Origin: an uncultured Erysipelotrichaceae bacterium
GTDB lineage: Bacteria > Bacillota_I > Bacilli_A > RF39 > UBA660
DNA length: 19,848 nt
Direction of reading: 5' to 3'
Assembly: GCA_902766875.1 (NCBI GenBank)
Contig: CACXFI010000108.1
Location: 1 to 19,848, forward strand
Below, piece after piece: positions 6,661-14,701 of this stretch (the first letter of the stretch is position 1; every line of letters begins with the position of its first letter). The notes under the pieces were generated by a model that saw only the letters and a program-made list of their open reading frames with translations, was not told where the DNA came from and did no database searches. The position numbers were made by a program, and so were the translations under genes.

Positions 6661-7452
6661 ATGGGATTAGTTAAATGTCCAAATTGTAAAAATGATTCAT
6701 TTGATGATTATAAATGTAGTTATTGTGGATATATTCTAAAAGAAAAAGATAATCCATATGACAAAAATATATATAATGATTTAAAAAATGAGTATATTAA
6801 AAATAAAAATAAACCTGAATTAATAAAATATGGACAAAATAAATATAATTTATCACTACAAGAAACCAAAGAGATAGTTGATTTTGTAGCTGATGAATTA
6901 TATGAAAAAGAAAACTTTAAAACATTTGATGAAGTAAATAATAACGATAAATATAAGAGTAGAACATATAAATTTTCTATAATTAATTATTTTTTACATA
7001 ATTTAGTATTTGTTATATTTTTTATTTTGGCTATATTATATTTTATGAATGATTGTTCCATTATTCCAATATCTTTAGGAATATTTTTGATGTGTACTAT
7101 TTTATTTATAAATCTTATACATACTGTACATTTTGCTGATAGTGAATTTGTTATTGAACCAGGAAATATTAGCTTTTCTATTGTTCATCAAGAACATCCA
7201 GATGTAGCTATAGAAATAAAATCTTATAGAGATTGTATTTCAAGTATTGAAACTATTTATTTTGATATTATCAAAAGTGTTACTGTTCATCTTAATTATA
7301 TTACTATAAAAGGTGAATTTAGAAAAGTGTGGTATGATTCAAGATATAATAAAAAAGGAGAAAGTAAAAAAATTGTTAAAAAAATTAGAGTTCCTAAATA
7401 TTATAGGAATATTAATAGTATGATTAAATATTTATCTTATTATGTTAAATAA
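6661..7452 (+). CDS. Unrecognised zinc-ribbon membrane protein
   Basis: I do not recognise a named family. The N-terminus has a zinc-ribbon knuckle pair, CPNC at residues 6-9 and CSYC at 19-22. A charged helical linker (about 28-105) follows, then two likely membrane helices at about 112-129 and 134-153, and a C-terminal soluble domain of about 110 residues (ADSEFVIEPGNISFSIV..., many beta-prone stretches, strongly basic near the end). The beta-rich part could be a PH-like domain, but I cannot confirm this. GGAGGAATAAA precedes the ATG, 15 bases after xseB, so it is probably the last gene of the nusB-xseA-xseB operon. It ends at a good terminator. With both the zinc ribbon and the C-terminal domain probably cytoplasmic, a membrane-attached sensor or scaffold is possible; the function is unknown. 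Confidence 0.8.
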   Translation: MGLVKCPNCKNDSFDDYKCSYCGYILKEKDNPYDKNIYNDLKNEYIKNKNKPELIKYGQNKYNLSLQETKEIVDFVADELYEKENFKTFDEVNNNDKYKSRTYKFSIINYFLHNLVFVIFFILAILYFMNDCSIIPISLGIFLMCTILFINLIHTVHFADSEFVIEPGNISFSIVHQEHPDVAIEIKSYRDCISSIETIYFDIIKSVTVHLNYITIKGEFRKVWYDSRYNKKGESKKIVKKIRVPKYYRNINSMIKYLSYYVK

Positions 7453-7486
7453 TAAATATGTCTAATAGATATATTTATTTTTGTTT
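7451..7486 (+). terminator. Intrinsic terminator of the nusB-xseAB operon
   Basis: Arms 7451-7463 and 7467-7479 pair over 13 positions (one G-T) around an AAT loop, followed by TTT and further T-rich sequence. The left arm begins in the stop codon. Confidence 0.7.
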
Positions 7487-7502
7487 GTATTTATAGTATA
7501 AT
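7474..7502 (+). promoter_or_regulatory. Probable sigma-A promoter of gpmI
   Basis: A perfect TATAAT (7497-7502) lies 17 bases after a weak TTTATT (7474-7479), which is part of the preceding terminator arm. The predicted start is about 20 bases before the gpmI ATG. Confidence 0.5.
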
Positions 7503-7529
7503 TAGAAATGGAATAGGAGAGTAATAATT

Positions 7530-9050
7530 ATGAGTAAACCTGTAGTTTTATGTATATTAGATGGATGTGGTATTAGAGAAGAAAGTGATGGTAATGCTTT
7601 TAAAAATGCTAATACACCAACTTTAGATATGTTAATGGATAAGTATCCTCACTCTATATTAGAAGCTAGTGGACCTAGTGTAGGGTTACCTGAAGGCCAA
7701 ATGGGTACTAGTGAAGTAGGACATATGAATATTGGTGCAGGTAGAATAGCTTTACAGCCTTTAGAGAATATTAATAAGTCTATTAGTGATAAAACATTTT
7801 TTTGTAATAAAGAAATATTAGATGTATTTAATCATGTTAAAGATAATAAAACTAATTTACATATATTTGGATTATTATCTGATGGAGGAGTACATTCTCA
7901 TATAGATCATTTATTATCTTTACTTGATATGTGTAAAGATAACAATATAAATAATGTATATTTAGATTTATGTTTAGATGGAAGAGATACTTATGAGAAG
8001 AGTGCTTTAAAATATTTAGATATATTAAATGATAAAATTAGAGAACTTAGAATAGGTAAAATATCTACTATATCTGGAAGATATTATGGTATGGATAGAG
8101 ATAATAATTTTGATAGATTAAAATTATCTTATGATGCTATAGTATATGGTAAAGGTAAGATATATAATAATTATCAAGATTTAATTCAAGATAATTATAG
8201 CCAAGGTATATATGATGAATTTGTAATACCTGGTATTATTAATAAATGTCCTTTAAATGATAATGATGGAATAATTGCCTTTAATTTTAGAAAAGATAGA
8301 TTAAGAGAGATGTTTTCTTTATTATCTAATCCTACTTCTTATGAGATGGAAGCTAGTGATAAGGGGTTAGATGTAAAACACTTTAATAATTTAAAAGTAT
8401 TAACTATGTATCCGGTAACAGAGACTGTTACATGCCCTCATGCATTTGATGAACAAGATTTAAAGAATATTTTAGTAGATTATCTTCATGATAATGGATA
8501 TAGCCAACTTAGAATAGCTGAGACTGAAAAATATGCTCATGTGACATTTTTCTTTGATGGTGGTAGAGAAGTAGAGTATTCTGATATGAAAAAGATATTA
8601 ATACCTTCTCCTAAAGTTGCTACATATGACTTGAAACCTGAAATGAGTGTATATGAAGTTACTGATAAATTTTTAGAAGAAGTAGGTAATTATGATGTTA
8701 CCATTATGAATTTAGCTAATGGTGATATGGTAGGTCATACTGGTGTGTATGAGGCTGCTGTGCAGGCTGTAGAAGATATGGATAAATGTTTAAATAGAAT
8801 TTATAATAAAGTTATGGAATTAAATGGAATATTGATGATTATAGCAGATCATGGTAATTGTGATGTTATGTGGGATAAAGACCATAATCCTGTTACTTCT
8901 CATACTACTAATCCAGTACCATGTATTATTACTAAAGAAGGATTAGAAATCAACAATGGAAAGCTTGCTGATGTTGCTCCAACTATATTATATTTACTAG
9001 GTTTAGAAATACCTAAAGAAATGACGGGTAATTTACTTATAAAAAATTAA
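7530..9050 (+). CDS. gpmI: 2,3-bisphosphoglycerate-independent phosphoglycerate mutase
   Basis: The 506-residue enzyme interconverts 3- and 2-phosphoglycerate in glycolysis, using Mn and a phosphoserine intermediate. It has the alkaline-phosphatase-superfamily start ILDGCG (Asp11 metal ligand), the catalytic Ser61 in QMGTSEVGHMNIGAGR, the phosphotransferase region LDGRDTYEKSALKYL and SGRYYGMDRDNNFDR, then NLANGDMVGHTGVYEA and ADHGNCDVMWDKDHNPVTSH carrying the remaining metal ligands. AGGAGAG precedes the ATG. In Bacillus this Mn-dependent enzyme is pH-sensitive and important during spore formation and germination, which suits a spore former. It is convergent with spoIVB and shares its terminator. 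Confidence 0.97.
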   Translation: MSKPVVLCILDGCGIREESDGNAFKNANTPTLDMLMDKYPHSILEASGPSVGLPEGQMGTSEVGHMNIGAGRIALQPLENINKSISDKTFFCNKEILDVFNHVKDNKTNLHIFGLLSDGGVHSHIDHLLSLLDMCKDNNINNVYLDLCLDGRDTYEKSALKYLDILNDKIRELRIGKISTISGRYYGMDRDNNFDRLKLSYDAIVYGKGKIYNNYQDLIQDNYSQGIYDEFVIPGIINKCPLNDNDGIIAFNFRKDRLREMFSLLSNPTSYEMEASDKGLDVKHFNNLKVLTMYPVTETVTCPHAFDEQDLKNILVDYLHDNGYSQLRIAETEKYAHVTFFFDGGREVEYSDMKKILIPSPKVATYDLKPEMSVYEVTDKFLEEVGNYDVTIMNLANGDMVGHTGVYEAAVQAVEDMDKCLNRIYNKVMELNGILMIIADHGNCDVMWDKDHNPVTSHTTNPVPCIITKEGLEINNGKLADVAPTILYLLGLEIPKEMTGNLLIKN

Positions 9051-9075
9051 AAGGACTATATGTCCTTTTAATTTT
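9043..9075. terminator. Bidirectional terminator between gpmI and spoIVB
   Basis: The 14-base perfect arms (9043-9056 and 9062-9075, with GGAC/GTCC at the top) enclose a TATAT loop and have A-runs or T-runs on both sides. The stop codons of gpmI (9048-9050) and spoIVB (9068-9070) lie inside opposite arms. Confidence 0.85.
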
Positions 9076-10066
9076 CAGCCTCTTCTAACATGTTAGTTAT
9101 AAATACACCATAACCTTTAGTAGGATCATCTACTACAACGTGAGTGACTGCACCTATTATGTAGTCTTTTTGAATAATTGGGCTACCACTCATTCCTTGA
9201 ATAATTCCACCAGTTTTTCTTAATAATTCATTGTCAGTAATCTCAAATAATATATTTTTATTTCCTGTTAATTCTTTGTTTATTTTTATGATATTTATAT
9301 CATAATTTTTTATTTCATCATTATCTATTACTGTTAGCATTTTTGCGTTACCTAATTCTATATCATCAATTTTGGCAACTTTATATAATTTGTTATCAGG
9401 TATTTGATCAGTATATGTTCCAAATATTCCATATTCAGTATTTTCTTTTACATTACCATATATTTTAGAAGTGTCATAATTAACATTTTTTTCTCCAGGA
9501 TTACCATTTTCACTAGGTGTTATACCTGTTACAGTAGATTCATAAATCTTACCATCTTTTATTTCTAATTTTTGACCTGTTGCTTTTTCTAATATTTCAT
9601 GGCCTAATGCTCCATATAATTTAGTATTTGGATCTATAAAAGTAAGTGTTCCAACGCCACTAATACTATCTTTTACATATAAGCCTGTTTTATATACATC
9701 ATTATTATCTTTTTCTAAATAAAGGGTTGTATTTAATTCTTTAGAACCTCTTAGATATGTAATATTAAGAGACGTTTCATTGTCTCTTAAATCAATAGCT
9801 TCTAACATTTCTTCGATAGAATTTACTTTTATTCCATTTACACTAATTATTTTATCTCCTGTTTGGAGATTGGCATTTAGAGCTGGATTTTTATTTCCTA
9901 CTTGGTATGTTCCTACTATTATTATTCCTTTTGATTTTAATTCTATTCCTATGTTTTTACCGCTTGCTATTATACTTTCAGAATAAGCTAATACTAGTTC
10001 CGGAACTAACATTAATAAGATAATTAGAAGAGTAGTAATCGTGTTTCTAATTTTTTTAAAATACAT
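9068..10066 (-). CDS. spoIVB: SpoIVB serine peptidase (S55), sporulation signalling protease
   Basis: SpoIVB is made in the forespore, secreted into the space between the spore membranes, and cleaves SpoIVFA to release pro-sigma-K processing. The 332-residue product has a signal anchor (about 10-28), a PDZ domain (about 35-118, GDKIISVNGIKVNS) and the S55 peptidase domain. A triad of His156 (GALGHEI), Asp278 (EITDNEL) and Ser293 (GMSGSP) can be read off, with Asp-Ser spacing as in Bacillus. It is shorter than the Bacillus protein of about 426 residues, mainly at the N-terminus. The ATG at 10066 follows AGGAGA at good spacing; a GTG 24 bases upstream is rejected. The ZIP gene lies 85 bases upstream in the same direction. 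I saw no convincing sigma-F or sigma-G promoter. Confidence 0.93.
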   Translation of the reverse strand: MYFKKIRNTITTLLIILLMLVPELVLAYSESIIASGKNIGIELKSKGIIIVGTYQVGNKNPALNANLQTGDKIISVNGIKVNSIEEMLEAIDLRDNETSLNITYLRGSKELNTTLYLEKDNNDVYKTGLYVKDSISGVGTLTFIDPNTKLYGALGHEILEKATGQKLEIKDGKIYESTVTGITPSENGNPGEKNVNYDTSKIYGNVKENTEYGIFGTYTDQIPDNKLYKVAKIDDIELGNAKMLTVIDNDEIKNYDINIIKINKELTGNKNILFEITDNELLRKTGGIIQGMSGSPIIQKDYIIGAVTHVVVDDPTKGYGVFITNMLEEAEN

Positions 10067-10151
10067 GTAATCATCTCCTATAATTATCACACAGACTACA
10101 ATATTATTATTAATTTATATTTTTAAATTATAAGAGTTAGTTTATTCCAAA

Positions 10152-10892
10152 TTAAAGTATAAATTTTATTAACATTGTTATTATGCCTATTATAAAGAAA
10201 ATATTTTTAAGATTATCATATTGGTATTTTTTTGAAGTTGGTAATAAGTTAAAAATAGATATTTCTAGCATAAATCCTGCTATACATGAGAATAATATTC
10301 CTAGAATAAAACTATTTATAAATTTTTTTAAAAATATAAAAGTTAATAATGCTCCTAATGGTTCTGATAGAGCAGATATTAATGTATATTTTATAGCTTT
10401 TATTTTACTGTTAGTACTGTAATATATTGGTACTGCTATACTTATTCCCTCTGGAATATTATGAAGAGCTATAGCAATGGTTAAATTAATTCCTAATTTA
10501 ATATTATTATCTGCAGTTATAAAAGTTATTATACCTTCTGGAATATTATGTATTATAATTGCTATCATAGATAAAATACCAGTTTTATATAATAAGTTAT
10601 TATTATTTTTAGTAGTTATTTTATCTAGAAATAATGAAATATATATACCAATAAATACAAATATTAAACTTATAAAAATTGTTATAAAGTAATTATTAGT
10701 ATTTATTAATTTTATACTTTCAGGTATTAAGTCTGTTAAGGATATTGTTAGCATAACACCACTAGCAAAAGATAGAGAATAAGCTATAATTCTATTATGA
10801 TTAATATTTTTTATAAATATGATTATAGTCCCAATCATGGTAGAAAATCCTGCTATTATGGTTAAGAAAAATGATAGGATAGTATCATTCAT
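10152..10892 (-). CDS. ZIP family divalent metal transporter
   Basis: The 246-residue hydrophobic protein has about eight membrane helices and the paired ZIP signature HNIPEG at residues 115-120 (IIHNIPEGIITF) and 144-149 (ALHNIPEGISIAVP), which form the binuclear metal site in helices IV and V. SALSEPLGAL (about 173-182) and the early SFASGVMLTISLTDLIPES are also typical. It probably imports zinc or other divalent metals (ZupT/GufA type); the substrate cannot be read from the sequence. GGTGATACT precedes the ATG at 10892. It is divergent from ddl and lies upstream of spoIVB on the same strand, so the two may share a transcript. A long ATA/AAT-rich, N-rich loop after helix III is shorter and less His-rich than in many zinc importers. 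No Zur-like site was recognised. Confidence 0.9.
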   Translation of the reverse strand: MNDTILSFFLTIIAGFSTMIGTIIIFIKNINHNRIIAYSLSFASGVMLTISLTDLIPESIKLINTNNYFITIFISLIFVFIGIYISLFLDKITTKNNNNLLYKTGILSMIAIIIHNIPEGIITFITADNNIKLGINLTIAIALHNIPEGISIAVPIYYSTNSKIKAIKYTLISALSEPLGALLTFIFLKKFINSFILGILFSCIAGFMLEISIFNLLPTSKKYQYDNLKNIFFIIGIITMLIKFIL

Positions 10893-10921
10893 AGTATCAC
10901 CATTTAATTATAATACTATTA

Positions 10922-10950
10922 TTGAAATATTATATCATTTATGATAAAAT
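10922..10950 (+). promoter_or_regulatory. Sigma-A promoter of ddl with extended -10
   Basis: TTGAAA (10922-10927) and TAAAAT (10945-10950) are 17 bases apart, and TG at 10942-10943 makes an extended -10. The predicted leader of about 25 bases contains GAGGTGAT. A second TATAAT at 10961-10966 is too close to the ribosome site. Confidence 0.65.
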
Positions 10951-10982
10951 TTAATATATATATAATGAGGTGATATGAGGGT

Positions 10983-12041
10983 ATGGATAAGTTAAAAGTA
11001 GGAGTTATATTTGGTGGTATGTCTACTGAACATGATGTATCTATTGCATCAGGGACTTCTATTATTACTGAGTTAAATAAAGATAAATATGATATTTATC
11101 CTATATTTATAGATAAAGATGGTAAATGGTATAAATGTTTAGATATATCTAAAAAGTATAAAGTAGGGGAGTCTATTAGTGATATAGAGCTTATTACTAA
11201 TATAGTAGGATATTTAAATAGTTTAGATGTTTTATTTCCAATTTTACATGGATTATATGGAGAAGATGGTACTATACAAGGATTATTTGAGTTATTAAAA
11301 ATTCCATATGTTGGATGTAGAGTTTTAGGATCATGTGTGGCAATGGATAAAGTTTATTCTAAACTAATTTTTGATAGAGCTAAAATAAAGCAAGCTAAGT
11401 ATGAATATATTAAGAAAGAAAAGGATAATTATATTTATGTTGATAAAGAATTTAATGAAATAAAGTCTGATATAGAAGATATTTGTAATTTGTTAGAGGG
11501 TAAATTAAAGTATCCTATGTATGTTAAACCATCTAATTCTGGGTCTTCTGTAGGTATTAGTAGAGCTTTAAATACTCAAGAATTAATTAATAGTATTAAG
11601 GAAGCTTTTAATTATGATAGAAAGGTATTAATTGAAGAAGAAATAGTTGGTAGAGAAGTTGAATGTTCTGTACTTGGTAATAATGATATAGAAGCATCTT
11701 GTATTGGAGAAATAATTATAGATAATAGTTTCTATAGTTATGAATCTAAATATAATGATCCTAGTTCTAAAACTATTATTCCAGATGATATAGATTCTAG
11801 TTTTATAGATGAAATTAGAAATACTGCTATTAAAGCTTTTAAAGCTATAGATGGAAAAGGATTTGCTAGAGTAGATTTCTTTATTGATGATAAAAATAAA
11901 GAAATATTTATTAATGAAATTAATACATTACCTGGTTTTACTAATATAAGTATGTATCCTAAATTATGGGAAGAAAGTGGATTAGCATTTTCTAAATTAT
12001 TAGATAAATTAATTGAATTAGCTATTAATTTTAATAGATAA
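10983..12041 (+). CDS. ddl: D-alanine--D-alanine ligase
   Basis: Ddl joins two D-alanines with ATP to give the dipeptide at the end of peptidoglycan precursors. The 352-residue ATP-grasp protein has VGVIFGGMSTEHDVSIASG at the N-terminus, LHGLYGEDGTIQGLFELL, PYVGCRVLGSCVAMDK, the ATP-site strand YVKPSNSGSSVGISRA, and the metal site ARVDFF...INEINTLPGFTNISMYPKLW. The omega loop reads FYSYESKYND, with the Tyr/Lys arrangement of D-Ala-D-Ala ligases rather than the His of D-lactate (VanA-type) ligases. The ATG at 10983 is 9 bases after AGGTGA; another ATG at 10975 is out of frame. The VanY-like gene follows after 16 bases, so synthesis and trimming of the D-Ala-D-Ala end appear co-transcribed. Confidence 0.95.
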   Translation: MDKLKVGVIFGGMSTEHDVSIASGTSIITELNKDKYDIYPIFIDKDGKWYKCLDISKKYKVGESISDIELITNIVGYLNSLDVLFPILHGLYGEDGTIQGLFELLKIPYVGCRVLGSCVAMDKVYSKLIFDRAKIKQAKYEYIKKEKDNYIYVDKEFNEIKSDIEDICNLLEGKLKYPMYVKPSNSGSSVGISRALNTQELINSIKEAFNYDRKVLIEEEIVGREVECSVLGNNDIEASCIGEIIIDNSFYSYESKYNDPSSKTIIPDDIDSSFIDEIRNTAIKAFKAIDGKGFARVDFFIDDKNKEIFINEINTLPGFTNISMYPKLWEESGLAFSKLLDKLIELAINFNR

Positions 12042-12057
12042 TAGTGTTGGAGGTATT

Positions 12058-13242
12058 ATGGCTAAGAAAAAGAGAAAGAGAAAATTTAAAAGAATTGTTA
12101 AAATATTTCTTGGATTATTAATAGTAATTGTTTTAGTATTATTGTATTTAAATATTAATAATAAAGATATTATTTTAAAGAATGATTTAACTATAGAATT
12201 AGGAAGCGATATTAAAGTATCAGATATTATTGAATCTTCAAAGTATAAAGTAATAAATAAGGAAGATAAAATAGATACTTCTAAATTAGGAAACAAGGAA
12301 ATTACTATAAAATATAAAAAGAATAATAAGAATAATAGCTATATAGTTAAAATAAAAATAATAGATAGTGAAAAACCTGTTATATCTACTGAAGAAGAAA
12401 TAAATGTTACTATTGGATCTAATGCTAAAATAGAAGATATGATAGATGTTTCTGATAATTCTGGTGATGATATTGATATATCTATAGATGGAGATTATGA
12501 TTTAAAGAAAAAAGGTGAGTACCAAGTAACTATTATTGCAACAGATTCTTCTGGAAATAAAAGTAGTAAAAAAGTTAAAATTAATGTTTTAGATAATCTT
12601 GATTATAATGCTGATGGTTCTTTAATAGATGGTATTTATACTACTAATAAAGGATATACTGTTAAGATTCAGAATGGTGTTGCTAGTATTAATGATATTA
12701 TTATAGTTAATAAAACTTATTCGCTACCATCTACTTATACTCCTAAAAAACCATATAAGAGTATAGCGGGTCGTGGATATTGTACTGATTGTATGGAGGA
12801 TTTTGTTGTTGAAGCTTTTCTAAAAATGAAAGATGATGCTAGTCGTGAAGGCTTAAAGTTATGGGTTGGTAGTGGATTTAGATCTTATGATACACAAAAG
12901 ATGCTTTATAATAATTATGTTAATAAAGATGGTAAAGAGGCTGCTGATACGTATTCAGCTAGAGCTGGTTATTCAGAACATCAGAGTGGATTATGTTTTG
13001 ATTTAAATTCTGATAGTGATGCATTTACTAACACAAAAGAAGGTAAGTGGGTAAATGATAATGCTTATAAATATGGTTTTGTTATAAGATTTCCTAAAAA
13101 TAAAGAAGAATATACTGGTTATGAATACGAATCATGGCATTTAAGATATGTTGGTGAAGAATTAGCTAAGAAGTTATATAATAATGGCGATTGGATTAGT
13201 TTAGAAGAATATTTTGGCATTACTAGTAAATATCCAGATTAA
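12058..13242 (+). CDS. Membrane-anchored VanY-type D,D-carboxypeptidase (M15B) with Ig-like repeats
   Basis: The 394-residue protein has a very basic N-terminus, one membrane helix (about 12-32) and then two Ig-like repeats resembling DUF5011 (about 38-104 and 105-179; the second has IDSEKPVI and ATDSSGNKS). After a linker with a CxxC pair (GYCTDCMED, Cys242/Cys245) comes an M15B peptidase domain: GSGFRSYDTQ, SEHQSGLCFDL with zinc ligands His308 and Asp315, and YESWHLRYVG with Glu358 and His361. All four catalytic residues are present, so it should remove the terminal D-Ala from wall peptides on the outer face of the membrane. Glycopeptide resistance is not implied, because no vanHAX-type genes are here and ddl is of the ordinary type. 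GGAGG precedes the ATG. Confidence 0.88.
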   Translation: MAKKKRKRKFKRIVKIFLGLLIVIVLVLLYLNINNKDIILKNDLTIELGSDIKVSDIIESSKYKVINKEDKIDTSKLGNKEITIKYKKNNKNNSYIVKIKIIDSEKPVISTEEEINVTIGSNAKIEDMIDVSDNSGDDIDISIDGDYDLKKKGEYQVTIIATDSSGNKSSKKVKINVLDNLDYNADGSLIDGIYTTNKGYTVKIQNGVASINDIIIVNKTYSLPSTYTPKKPYKSIAGRGYCTDCMEDFVVEAFLKMKDDASREGLKLWVGSGFRSYDTQKMLYNNYVNKDGKEAADTYSARAGYSEHQSGLCFDLNSDSDAFTNTKEGKWVNDNAYKYGFVIRFPKNKEEYTGYEYESWHLRYVGEELAKKLYNNGDWISLEEYFGITSKYPD

Positions 13243-13253
13243 TAAGATTTTAC

Positions 13254-13282
13254 TTTACTAATTATAAAAAATATATTATAAT
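13254..13282 (+). promoter_or_regulatory. Sigma-A promoter of mscL
   Basis: TTTACT (13254-13259) and TATAAT (13277-13282) are 17 bases apart, just upstream of AAAAGGAGAG and the mscL ATG. Confidence 0.65.
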
Positions 13283-13305
13283 ACAAGCAGAAAAGGAGAG
13301 AAATC

Positions 13306-13695
13306 ATGAAAAAATTTGTAAATGAATTTAAAGAATTCATAATGCGTGGTAACGTATTAGACTTAGCTGTCGGTGTTATTATTGGTGGAGCTTTTCAAGG
13401 TATTGTTAATTCACTAATTGATAACATTATATCTCCATTAATTGGATGCTTTGCCGTAGATGGACTTAATGGTTGGACTGTAACTGTATGGAAAGCTCAG
13501 CTTGGACTTGGAGCATTTATAATGGGTGTAGTAAACTTTATTATAATGGCATTTGTTATATTCTTAATTGTTAAGGGATTTAACAAAGCTGCTGGGCTTG
13601 GAAAGAAGAAAAAGGAAGATAAGAAAGAAGAACCGGTTAAATCTAATGAAGAGAAATTATTAGAAGAAATAAGAGATTTACTTAAAAAGAAATAA
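13306..13695 (+). CDS. mscL: Large-conductance mechanosensitive channel MscL
   Basis: MscL is a pentameric membrane channel that opens under membrane tension and releases solutes after osmotic downshock. The 129-residue product is of normal size. It has the N-terminal amphipathic helix KKFVNEFKEFIMRGN, the pore-lining TM1 with VLDLAVGVIIGGAFQGIVNS, the loop IISPLIG, a second membrane helix (about 68-91, GAFIMGVVNFIIMAFVIFLIVK) and a basic/acidic C-terminal bundle ending EEKLLEEIRDLLKKK. GGAGAG precedes the ATG at 13306. It has its own promoter and a clear terminator, so it is probably transcribed alone. Codon use is slightly less AT-extreme than that of its neighbours, as often seen for expressed membrane proteins. 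Confidence 0.96.
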   Translation: MKKFVNEFKEFIMRGNVLDLAVGVIIGGAFQGIVNSLIDNIISPLIGCFAVDGLNGWTVTVWKAQLGLGAFIMGVVNFIIMAFVIFLIVKGFNKAAGLGKKKKEDKKEEPVKSNEEKLLEEIRDLLKKK

Positions 13696-13740
13696 TTATA
13701 TTATGTAAAGAATTTATTCTAAAAATGTTTACAAATTTAC

Positions 13741-13770
13741 AAAAAACTAATGACAACATTAGTTTTTTTT
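13741..13770 (+). terminator. Intrinsic terminator of mscL
   Basis: The arms AAAAACTAATG (13742-13752) and CATTAGTTTTT (13757-13767) enclose ACAA and run into eight Ts. The hairpin top overlaps the -35 of the next promoter. Confidence 0.85.
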
Positions 13771-13778
13771 GTTATAAT
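13750..13778 (+). promoter_or_regulatory. Sigma-A promoter overlapping the mscL terminator
   Basis: ATGACA (13750-13755) in the terminator top and TATAAT (13773-13778) just after its T-run are 17 bases apart. They drive the gene at 13809, whose leader carries TAGGAGGTAGG. Confidence 0.65.
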
Positions 13779-13808
13779 TATTTTAAACAATAGGAGGTAG
13801 GGTAATAA

Positions 13809-14651
13809 ATGAATACATCATTGATTGTAAATTTGAATAAACATAATGTATATTATATAAATGGAAATAAATTAGGTTTTTATATAGCATTACCTAATGG
13901 AGGGTTAGAAAGTACTAACATTTCTATTGAATTATATCCTGATTATGATAAATTAGATCCAAACAATAGTGATGGTGTTTGGTTAAAAGATGAAGTAACT
14001 AGGATATATAAAGAAGTAGATAATTATAATATTAGTTTGATTATTCCTATCTTTCATGATGATAGTTTAAAAAGAACTGATACTCAAATGGATCAAAATT
14101 TATATTTACAATTAGATGCTGAATTATCTAGTGTTATAAATAGTTCTTATCAAATGATTTCTAAGAGTAATGTTAAAGTAGAAAATAAAATATTTTTAAT
14201 AAATAATGGTAGCTACAACAATTTCTGTAGATGGTTTTTACAAAGATATGGTACAAGAATAGAATATAAAAGTTATTCTGATTTAGTTGGATCACCAGCT
14301 GTTCCAACTCCAGTTCAACAACCATTTAGTAATCCAGTTGAAGCTGTTAACGTTAATGTTCAAAGCCAAAGTACAGCTCCTAGTAGTGAACAGGCATATA
14401 TGGGTGTTCCTAATCCAACTCAACCTGTAGCACCTCCACCACCACCTAGTAATGGTATGGAATTTGTAACAGGTAATAATATGGGAACTACTCCTATAAT
14501 AGAGCCTCCTACTTTAGGACAAATGAATAATACCCCTAACAATGAAAATGTTGAGGTTCCTCAAGCTGGTTCTGCAGGTTTCGTATCTTATCTTTTGTTA
14601 GGTATTATTACTGTGATAATTTGCTTAGGTGTACTATATATTATGCTTTAA
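13809..14651 (+). CDS. Unrecognised tail-anchored protein with Pro-rich linker
   Basis: I do not recognise a named family. The 280-residue protein has a folded-looking N-terminal domain (about 1-160) with mixed strands and helices, including FYIALPNGG, NISLIIPIFHDD and FLINNGSYNNFCRWFLQRYGT. A Pro/Gln/Asn-rich disordered linker follows (about 161-256, with a PPPPPP run near 209), then a single C-terminal membrane helix (about 257-279). No signal peptide is visible, so the N-terminal domain is probably cytoplasmic and tethered by its tail. AGGAGGTAGGG precedes the ATG, with an overlapping terminator/promoter upstream. It converges on another C-terminally anchored protein (14702-15175). The mix of a globular head and a long Pro-rich stalk suggests a membrane scaffold; the function is unknown. 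Confidence 0.8.
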   Translation: MNTSLIVNLNKHNVYYINGNKLGFYIALPNGGLESTNISIELYPDYDKLDPNNSDGVWLKDEVTRIYKEVDNYNISLIIPIFHDDSLKRTDTQMDQNLYLQLDAELSSVINSSYQMISKSNVKVENKIFLINNGSYNNFCRWFLQRYGTRIEYKSYSDLVGSPAVPTPVQQPFSNPVEAVNVNVQSQSTAPSSEQAYMGVPNPTQPVAPPPPPSNGMEFVTGNNMGTTPIIEPPTLGQMNNTPNNENVEVPQAGSAGFVSYLLLGIITVIICLGVLYIML

Positions 14652-14670
14652 TATATAGTTTTTTATTGAA

Positions 14671-14700
14671 AAAACAACTTTATTTAAAAGTTGTTTTATT
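14671..14700. terminator. Bidirectional terminator between the convergent genes at 13809 and 15175
   Basis: The 11-base arms AAAACAACTTT (14671-14681) and AAAGTTGTTTT (14687-14697) enclose ATTTA. T-rich tails follow on both strands. Confidence 0.75.
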
Positions 14701-14701
14701 T

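Noticed and set aside
9780..9986. Plus-strand frames inside spoIVB and the ZIP gene
   Set aside because: Hydrophobic translations are expected antisense to such genes; no ribosome sites were seen and the real genes are clear.
10067..10151. Sigma-F or sigma-G promoter before spoIVB
   Set aside because: I looked for the expected -35/-10 patterns on the minus strand and found no match at proper spacing; the gene may be read from the ZIP transcript or have a diverged promoter.
12018..12296. Minus-strand frame over the ddl/VanY-like junction
   Set aside because: It overlaps two well-supported genes and lacks start signals.
10983..13242. Vancomycin-resistance (van) cluster
   Set aside because: The ligase has the ordinary D-Ala-D-Ala omega loop, and no vanH, vanX or vanRS genes are present.
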